18,946 nucleotides of DNA from RGIG9041 sp045541455 (lineage in GTDB: Bacteria > Bacillota > Clostridia > Oscillospirales > QAKW01), in NCBI GenBank assembly GCA_045541455.1, contig JAZQJA010000037.1, forward strand, positions 1 to 18,946. The letters are read 5' to 3'. Positions within the stretch are counted from its first letter, which is position 1; each line of letters begins with the position of its first letter. The notes below the pieces were generated by a model, which saw only the letters and a program-made list of their open reading frames with translations, made no database searches and was not told the DNA's origin. The position numbers and the translations under genes were made by a program. Below are positions 13,693-18,946 of the stretch, one piece after another.

Positions 13693-15213
13693 ATGACCGA
13701 TACACAAAAAAACAAAACAATAAATATTGTATCGCTGATAATATTACTTTTGGGAAACTTATTGTTTTTTTTAACAATATGGCTGTTACGAAAGTATGAC
13801 CGCATTTATATTGATCAGGTGATTTACCAACTCAAAACCTCTGCTGCTGGTGCTGCAGGCGATATTATGTCAAGCGCATATATACATGTTGGATTATTTG
13901 GCACAGTTACAACAGCAATAGAGGTATTTTTATATAACTTTTTTTCGGGCAAGTTAAAAGATAAAATCAAATCACCTAAATATCAAAAGTACTGTCTTAA
14001 AAGTATTTGCAAATCTATAAGGCAAAGCGCATTAAAGCTAGCTTCTATTATGCTTATATTTTCAATACTGTTATTTACTTTTGAACTTAAGGTTGTAAGT
14101 TATATAGGACTTTCTACATCAGAATCGGATTTTATCAAGAAAAACTATGTATCGCCTAACGATGTAACACTCACTTTTCCTAAACAAAAAAGAAACCTTG
14201 TTTATATTTTCTTAGAGTCGATGGAAAATACTTTTGCAGACACAAAAGCAGGCGGAATGATAGTTGATAATTTTATCCCCGAAATTTCAAATCTTGCAAA
14301 ACAAAACACCAATTTCGGCGGGGCATTGTCTTATACCGGCACTACGTGGACCGCGGCAGCAATGGTCGCGCAAACCTCCGGTATAGTTGTAAAAGTACCG
14401 CTGTCTGCAGAAAATTACGGTGGTGAAGATGCATATATCCCCGGTGTTATTACGCTTGGTGAAATTTTACAAAAAGAAGGCTACAATCAAACTTTGCTGT
14501 TAGGTTCTGATGCGGCTTTTGCAGGGCGTGATACCTATTTTACAGAACACGGCAATTATAAAATAGTTGATATTAATTCCCTTAAAGAAGACGGGCGTTT
14601 ACCTAAAGATTACCGCGAATGGTGGGGCTATGAGGATTCTAAACTATTTGAATTTGCAAAGCAAGAGTTGGCAAATCTTGCAAAAGACAGCAAACCGTTT
14701 AATTTTACAATGCTGACTGCCGACACTCATTTTCCTAACGGATATCTATGTGAAAAATGTGAAAATAAATACGAGCAACAATATGCAAATGTTCTTGCGT
14801 GCTCTTCAAAACAGGTTTATGATTTTGTTAATTGGATTAAAAACCAACCTTTTTACGACAACACCACAATAATTATAAGCGGAGACCATCTTACAATGGA
14901 CCCCGACTTTTTAGAAGATATAGATAATACTTACATTCGCACAGTTTACGGTTGCATAATTAATTCCCCTAAAACAAACACCCACGGTTTAGCTCGTAAG
15001 TACGGGGCATTTGATATGTTCCCTACCACGCTTTCTGCGTTAGGAGTTGATATTGAAGGCTCAAGACTGGGGCTTGGTGTTGACTTATATTCAAGTGAGA
15101 AAACGCTATCAGAAAAGTATGGTTATGAAGCGCTTGATGAGGAATTACAAAAGAAATCACTTTTTTACAACACGCAATTTTTAAAAATGGAAGAAAAAAC
15201 AGTGCAGAACTAA
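13693..15213 (+). CDS. LtaS/OpgB-type phosphoglycerol transferase
   Basis: A 506-residue membrane-anchored enzyme of the alkaline-phosphatase/sulfatase superfamily. About three N-terminal helices (residues 11-32, 61-83 and 113-135) precede an extracellular catalytic domain. Metal-site motifs: YIFLESMEN (Glu175), the nucleophile region SYTGTTWTAAAMVAQ (Thr217/218), ADTHFPNG (His346) and ISGDHLTM (Asp398-His399). The TTWTxxxMVAxxxG motif is closer to OpgB (phosphoglycerol transferase I) than to the GKTSDSE of classical LtaS. It transfers phosphoglycerol onto a cell-envelope polymer or glycan, with the acceptor unknown. Classical LtaS has five helices, so the short membrane part is notable. Ribosome binding site TAGGAG. 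The last codons lie in the terminator stem. Confidence 0.93.
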   Translation: MTDTQKNKTINIVSLIILLLGNLLFFLTIWLLRKYDRIYIDQVIYQLKTSAAGAAGDIMSSAYIHVGLFGTVTTAIEVFLYNFFSGKLKDKIKSPKYQKYCLKSICKSIRQSALKLASIMLIFSILLFTFELKVVSYIGLSTSESDFIKKNYVSPNDVTLTFPKQKRNLVYIFLESMENTFADTKAGGMIVDNFIPEISNLAKQNTNFGGALSYTGTTWTAAAMVAQTSGIVVKVPLSAENYGGEDAYIPGVITLGEILQKEGYNQTLLLGSDAAFAGRDTYFTEHGNYKIVDINSLKEDGRLPKDYREWWGYEDSKLFEFAKQELANLAKDSKPFNFTMLTADTHFPNGYLCEKCENKYEQQYANVLACSSKQVYDFVNWIKNQPFYDNTTIIISGDHLTMDPDFLEDIDNTYIRTVYGCIINSPKTNTHGLARKYGAFDMFPTTLSALGVDIEGSRLGLGVDLYSSEKTLSEKYGYEALDEELQKKSLFYNTQFLKMEEKTVQN

Positions 15214-15231
15214 ATGTTCTGCACTGTTTTT
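15195..15231 (+). terminator. Terminator overlapping the 3' end of the phosphoglycerol transferase gene
   Basis: The 16-bp perfect stem (15195-15210 with 15216-15231) has the TAA stop in its five-base loop. The 5' arm encodes the last residues (KTVQN). Confidence 0.9.
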
Positions 15232-15236
15232 ATTGT

Positions 15237-15297
15237 GAATACAACAAGTTTTAGGTGTGCCTACCCAAAATTTTAATTGTATATGGCGGTTGTATTC
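15237..15297. repeat. 9-bp inverted repeats spanning a convergent gap
   Basis: GAATACAAC (15237-15245) and GTTGTATTC (15289-15297) are exact inverted repeats. Between them is a small hairpin, TAGG-TGTG-CCTA (15252-15263). The right repeat abuts the degV stop. There is no U-run, so it is not a standard terminator. Confidence 0.5.
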
Positions 15298-16137
15298 TCA
15301 TTTTTCAAAGCCTATGAGCATACCGCCCTTTTCAGCATAAAAACTACAAAGCGCACCGCATCTATAAATTTTTATTTGTGCGTTTTTAAATTCTTGTAAA
15401 ATGATTTGTTTTAGCACATTTGCCCCTTCTTCATTAAAACAATGGCTTATGTATATTTTGTTGCCCGTTGCACCAAGTTTTTTTAGGTTGTTTACAATTG
15501 ATTCAAATGCTTTTTTCTGACCGCGGCTTTTTTCAAGCAGTTCAAGGACGCCTTTATCACTTGCCCTTCCAACAACACGTATACCAAGAAGGCCTGCCGC
15601 CTTTGCAACAAGCGGGTTTACACGCCCGTTGTTTGCAAGATTCCGCATTGACTCTAGCATAAACAAAAGACCTGTTTTTTTAGTATACGAAGTAATTTTA
15701 TTGCATATTTCATCAAAGTCTAAACCTTGTAAAATGAGTTGTTCAAGTTTTTCGGCAATAAGTCTTAGTTCGGGGCCTGCCGACAATGAATCAATTACAA
15801 ACACACGACTGTCAGCGTATTTTTTCATATACATATCTCTTGCAATACATGCGGCGTTATAACTACCTGACAATTGACTTGTTATGCTTATGCAAAACAC
15901 ATATTTACTATCTCCGAAAGCCTTTAACCAATCACCAGGGGCCGGACACGCTGTAGACGATTTTTCATTTGTTTTAGAAAGTGTATTTACCATATATTCT
16001 AAATCGGCATACTCATCATCAACAAATTCTTTTTCAAATGTAATGATTTTAAGCGGGGCCGATTGAAATTTTACTTTTTCAAGATTATACATATCAGCCG
16101 ATGAGTCTGCAACAATTTTAAAATCGGATATATTCAT
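15298..16137 (-). CDS. DegV family fatty-acid-binding protein
   Basis: A 279-residue cytoplasmic protein of normal DegV length. Motifs: KIVADSSADM at the N-terminus, SSTACPAPGDW, ISITSQLSGSYNAA, VIDSLSAGPELRLIAEKL and the C-terminal GRVNPLVAKAAGLLGIRVVG. DegV/FakB proteins hold a fatty acid for phosphorylation by a FakA-type kinase. No kinase gene is next to it here, so it is probably one of several paralogues. Start ATG follows AGAGGAG. Own promoter at 16169-16197. Confidence 0.95.
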   Translation of the reverse strand: MNISDFKIVADSSADMYNLEKVKFQSAPLKIITFEKEFVDDEYADLEYMVNTLSKTNEKSSTACPAPGDWLKAFGDSKYVFCISITSQLSGSYNAACIARDMYMKKYADSRVFVIDSLSAGPELRLIAEKLEQLILQGLDFDEICNKITSYTKKTGLLFMLESMRNLANNGRVNPLVAKAAGLLGIRVVGRASDKGVLELLEKSRGQKKAFESIVNNLKKLGATGNKIYISHCFNEEGANVLKQIILQEFKNAQIKIYRCGALCSFYAEKGGMLIGFEK

Positions 16138-16168
16138 TAAAGTATCTCCTCTTCATTTGTTACAAATA

Positions 16169-16197
16169 ATGATACACTCAAATAAAAAATTAAGCAA
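16169..16197 (-). promoter_or_regulatory. Promoter of the degV-family gene
   Basis: On the minus strand: TTGCTT (complement of 16192-16197), 17 bases, TATCAT (complement of 16169-16174), 31 bases before the start codon. Confidence 0.55.
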
Positions 16198-16225
16198 TCT
16201 ACTTTGATTTTTTTAGGTAGAAACA

Positions 16226-16264
16226 AAAAAACGCAATTCTACAGTTGGTAGAATTGCGTTTTTT
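16226..16264 (-). terminator. Terminator of the chromate-transporter operon
   Basis: The 17-bp perfect stem AAAAAACGCAATTCTAC (16226-16242) / GTAGAATTGCGTTTTTT (16248-16264) has a five-base loop. It lies 40 bases after the second chromate-transporter gene. Confidence 0.93.
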
Positions 16265-16304
16265 GTTTGATACAATATTTTTTTAACATATCAAGTGTTT
16301 TTAT

Positions 16305-16865
16305 TTAAAGTAAATATCCGCAAAGTATTCCAAGCACCGCTGATACACAAATGATTATAATAGGATGCACTTTTTTGAACGAAAGAACAAGTGCTAGTGC
16401 TAAAATTACAAGACTTGCATAAAACGAAATGCTTTTCAAAACCAATGTACTAAAACCGTCCGGGAAAAACACAGTAAACACAACTGATAAAATTGCAGAA
16501 CCGATAAGACCGACAACCGCTGGTTTGAGGCCTGTCATACAACCACGCACAATTTTGCTGTTTTTAAATCGGTCATAACATTTGGCAACAATTAAAATTA
16601 TGATAAACGACGGTAAAACCACACCTAAAGTTGCGCAAAACGAGCCGAAGATGCCACCGACCTCCGAACCTACATAAGTTGCCATATTAATTGCAAATGG
16701 TCCCGGAGTTGATTCGCTTACAGCGATAAAATCAACAATCATTTGCGGATCAACCCAACCGTGAGATACCACCTGTTCTTGCATGAGCGGAAGCATTGCA
16801 TAACCCCCGCCAAAAGTGAAAGCGCCTATTTTAAAAAAAGTCAAAAACAAATCAAGATAAATCAT
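16305..16865 (-). CDS. Chromate transporter (CHR), second half-size subunit
   Basis: A 186-residue membrane protein with five to six helices, starting FKIGAFTFGGGYAMLPLMQEQV and containing AVSESTPGPFAINMATYVGSEVGG, the two CHR signatures. Short-chain CHR proteins work as pairs from adjacent genes; CHR proteins are ion exporters classically linked to chromate, though the natural substrate in anaerobes may be another anion. Its start overlaps the stop of the first subunit gene by four bases, so translation is coupled. Confidence 0.94.
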   Translation of the reverse strand: MIYLDLFLTFFKIGAFTFGGGYAMLPLMQEQVVSHGWVDPQMIVDFIAVSESTPGPFAINMATYVGSEVGGIFGSFCATLGVVLPSFIIILIVAKCYDRFKNSKIVRGCMTGLKPAVVGLIGSAILSVVFTVFFPDGFSTLVLKSISFYASLVILALALVLSFKKVHPIIIICVSAVLGILCGYLL

Positions 16866-17407
16866 TTATCAGCCCTCCTTGCAATAAACAAAGACGATAC
16901 AAGTCCGAACACCGCACAGCCGATAATTACAAATAAAACCTGCACATCTAAAAAGGCTGTTAAAATGAAGGAACCGCCGATAACTATATACGAAACTACA
17001 CCTTTGGGACATTTTTTATACATTGTCCACAGTGCCTTTATAAGAAGCGCCAGTACACCTGCACGAATACCGTTAAACGCATACTGCACTGCTTTAATGT
17101 GCGAAAACTCACGCAGAACATACGAGATTATAAGTATAATTACAAACGACGGCAAAACAACGCCGAGTGTTGCAAAAAATGCACCAACAACACCTGCAAT
17201 CCTATAACCTATAAAAGTTGCGGCGTTAATTGCAATAGGTCCGGGGGTTGATTCAGCAATAGCAACAATTTCTAAAATATCTTCGTCTGTAACCCTTTTT
17301 TTATTTTCCACCACCTCTTTTGAAATGAGCGGAACCATTACATACCCGCCGCCAAAAGTAAAGGCGCCTATTTTAAAAAATGTCCAGAACAATTGTAGCA
17401 GTTTCAT
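16862..17407 (-). CDS. Chromate transporter (CHR), first half-size subunit
   Basis: A 181-residue membrane protein with the same architecture: FKIGAFTFGGGYVMVPLISKEV and AIAESTPGPIAINAATFIGYRIAG. The two subunits are clearly related, consistent with an old duplication and the inverted-topology pairing of short CHR proteins. Start ATG follows TTTGGAG with seven bases between. Expressed from the strong minus-strand promoter at 17460-17488. Confidence 0.94.
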   Translation of the reverse strand: MKLLQLFWTFFKIGAFTFGGGYVMVPLISKEVVENKKRVTDEDILEIVAIAESTPGPIAINAATFIGYRIAGVVGAFFATLGVVLPSFVIILIISYVLREFSHIKAVQYAFNGIRAGVLALLIKALWTMYKKCPKGVVSYIVIGGSFILTAFLDVQVLFVIIGCAVFGLVSSLFIARRADK

Positions 17408-17454
17408 ATTATAACTCCAAATTTTAATAAAAGTCTTGAATCGAAAAACTATCC

Positions 17455-17483
17455 TTGATATTATAATTGTATTATATTATAAA
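17455..17483 (+). promoter_or_regulatory. Promoter of the phosphopantetheinyl transferase operon
   Basis: TTGATA (17455-17460), 17 bases, TATAAA (17478-17483), 22 bases before the start codon. Each hexamer overlaps a hexamer of the opposing promoter. Confidence 0.6.
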
Positions 17484-17488
17484 GTCAA
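17460..17488 (-). promoter_or_regulatory. Promoter of the chromate-transporter operon
   Basis: On the minus strand: TTGACT (complement of 17483-17488), 17 bases, TATAAT (complement of 17460-17465). Near-consensus. Confidence 0.8.
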
Positions 17489-17505
17489 GTGAAAGGGGCG
17501 GTTTG

Positions 17506-18051
17506 ATGGAATGGTATTTATATAAAAAAGATGACTTTTCACAAAATAATTTTAACCGTTGCATTGAACTTATGACGTCGGAGCGTAAAGCAAAAATACT
17601 TGCTAAAAACCCCCATTCACAGTATATGTCAGTTTTTGGTGAGTGGGTTGCTAAATGCTATATAGCAGATACTTTAAATATTCCTATTGAAAAAATAACC
17701 ATTTTACATTCATCACTCGGAAAACCGTATGCAGACGGAATTGATATAAAGTTTAGTATAAGCCACAGCGGTAATTATTTAGCAGTTGCTTTTGACAAAA
17801 ATGAAATAGGAATTGATATTGAGCAAATAAGACACATTGACATTAAGATTACCAAAAAAGTATGTACTGAAAGTGACCTTTTACACATTAAAGAAAACAA
17901 CGAATTACAAAGTTTTTTTGAAATTTGGACCGCTAAAGAAGCTTATTTTAAAAAAATGGGCACCGGTATTACATCTCTAAAATCAATATGCTATAAAGAT
18001 ATTGATGTTATTCACCACTATAAAGACGGATGTGTTATTTCTATAGTATGA
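17506..18051 (+). CDS. Sfp-type 4'-phosphopantetheinyl transferase
   Basis: Transfers the phosphopantetheine arm from CoA to a carrier protein in the cytoplasm. The start is the ATG at 17506 (GAAAGGGG seven bases upstream); a longer frame from 17467 would span the promoter and the ribosome binding site. This gives 181 residues, at the short end for the family (Sfp is about 224). Motifs: FSISHSGNYLAVAF (His87), IGIDIEQIR (Mg-binding Asp104 and Glu106) and FFEIWTAKEAYFKKMGTGI (WxxKEA, Lys144). All key residues are present. No carrier protein, NRPS or PKS gene is visible, so its target is elsewhere. Its stop overlaps the next gene by four bases. Confidence 0.93.
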   Translation: MEWYLYKKDDFSQNNFNRCIELMTSERKAKILAKNPHSQYMSVFGEWVAKCYIADTLNIPIEKITILHSSLGKPYADGIDIKFSISHSGNYLAVAFDKNEIGIDIEQIRHIDIKITKKVCTESDLLHIKENNELQSFFEIWTAKEAYFKKMGTGITSLKSICYKDIDVIHHYKDGCVISIV

Positions 18052-18946
18052 AAATTATCAACGATAACAATTATATAAAAGAATATGAACATATTTCAAA
18101 TGAACTAGATAAAGTTTTACAGACAGACTTTGTAAACGGCATTTACTGTGAAAGATATATTCTTGAAAATGCAAAAGCCAATATTGTAATGGTACATGGC
18201 TTTACAGAATACACAAAAAAATATACTGAAATGATTTGGTATTATAGGTGTATGGGTTTTAATGTATTTATTTACGATGCCAAGGGACATGGCTTTTCGC
18301 CAATTAAAGATATTGACAGTTCTCTTATTCACATTGACAGTTTTGAAGACTATGTTATCGATTTAGAAAATATTATAAAAAATCAAGTTGAAGCGTATAC
18401 AAAAGATTTGCCACTTTATTTATTCTGTCATTCAATGGGCGGCGGTGTTGCAGCACTGTATATGGCAAAGCATCCGGACAAAATTAAACGCGCCATAATG
18501 TCATCACCAATGATAGTTCCAAAAACACGCAGATTATCAAGTGAATTTGTGTTATTTCTATCAAAATATATGGAAAACAGGCACGGCCCTACTGCGCGTT
18601 TCCCCTATTCCACCTCATTTGATGTCACAAAACAGCCTGACAAAAGTAACCCGCGCAAGTATATTGACATAAAAAAACGAATTGCCACCGCACAGTATCA
18701 TGCTACAGGCTGTACTATTCGCTGGATGCATGAATGTTTAAGTGTAAAAAACAAAATTTTAAAAAACAAACGCAATGCTATCATTAAAACAAAAGTATTA
18801 ATTTTAAGTGCACAAAATGATACACTTGTAAATAACACCTACCAGAAAAAGTTTGCAAAACAACTTAAAAACTGCAGGTTTGTTACAATAAAAAATGCAA
18901 AGCATAACATATTCTTTTCGAAATATGATATACTTTGCAAGTATTA
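18048..18946 (+). CDS. Alpha/beta hydrolase, lysophospholipase/monoacylglycerol-lipase-like (3' end outside window)
   Basis: The frame starts at an ATG overlapping the stop of the phosphopantetheinyl transferase gene (ATGA) and stays open to the window edge, 299 codons so far. It matches the serine-aminopeptidase S33/PldB group: oxyanion segment VMVHGFTEYT (49-58), GHGFSP (80-85), nucleophile elbow LFCHSMGGG (Ser129), acid in LSAQNDTLV (Asp258) and His286 in NAKHNIFF. The full catalytic triad is visible. Probably cytoplasmic, as there is no signal peptide. Translational coupling suggests a shared process with the transferase, but lipid recycling and ester cleavage of a thioester-derived product are both possible. 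Only the C-terminal end is missing. Confidence 0.92.
   Translation, partial: MKIINDNNYIKEYEHISNELDKVLQTDFVNGIYCERYILENAKANIVMVHGFTEYTKKYTEMIWYYRCMGFNVFIYDAKGHGFSPIKDIDSSLIHIDSFEDYVIDLENIIKNQVEAYTKDLPLYLFCHSMGGGVAALYMAKHPDKIKRAIMSSPMIVPKTRRLSSEFVLFLSKYMENRHGPTARFPYSTSFDVTKQPDKSNPRKYIDIKKRIATAQYHATGCTIRWMHECLSVKNKILKNKRNAIIKTKVLILSAQNDTLVNNTYQKKFAKQLKNCRFVTIKNAKHNIFFSKYDILCKY

Overview
This window looks like a chromosomal piece of a low-GC, Gram-positive anaerobe, most likely a gut-type member of the Clostridia. The grounds are a clostridial-type pyruvate phosphate dikinase, strong AGGAG-type ribosome binding sites, AT-rich intergenic DNA with TTGACA/TATAAT-like promoters, a LytTR/DUF3021 pair, a DegV protein and a lipoprotein with a group II ECF S component. 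No rRNA, tRNA, CRISPR array, transposase or integrase was seen.

Layout. Positions 1-2678 hold ppdK (its first two codons or so lie outside the window) and its terminator. Positions 2594-4012 contain the most unusual structure: the 3' end of ppdK recurs twice more downstream. The second copy (3637-3688) is a perfect 52-bp match that runs past the stop codon. The third (3958-4012) is diverged but mostly synonymous. The tails bracket an HhH-glycosylase-like ORF (2747-3616) and a 54-codon acidic ORF with its own promoter (3780-3944). A LytTR regulator/DUF3021 membrane protein pair (4134-4983) follows the last tail. This resembles repeated capture of small cargo blocks at the ppdK 3' end, with the tail copied each time.

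Positions 5087-10778 are mostly minus strand: an XRE/membrane/zinc-ribbon regulator, a metal-dependent amidohydrolase, a small ferritin-like helical protein, TspO, and a 988-residue fusion of an MFS transporter to a GH2 glycosidase. The ribosome binding sites of tspO and of the gene after it both lie in hairpins. Positions 10849-12106 form a plus-strand cobalamin module: a promoter with an 18-bp palindrome, a cobalamin riboswitch, a lipoprotein with a DUF4430 (transcobalamin-C-terminal-like) domain, and an overlapping ECF S component. It reads as a vitamin B12 uptake cassette.

Positions 12124-18946 carry ordinary single genes and short operons: an AGCS amino-acid:cation symporter, an OpgB/LtaS-type phosphoglycerol transferase, a DegV protein, a paired short-chain CHR (chromate) transporter, and an operon of an Sfp-type phosphopantetheinyl transferase overlapping an alpha/beta hydrolase that runs off the window. 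The chromate and phosphopantetheinyl transferase operons diverge from interlocked promoters. Factor-independent terminators mark most transcription-unit ends.
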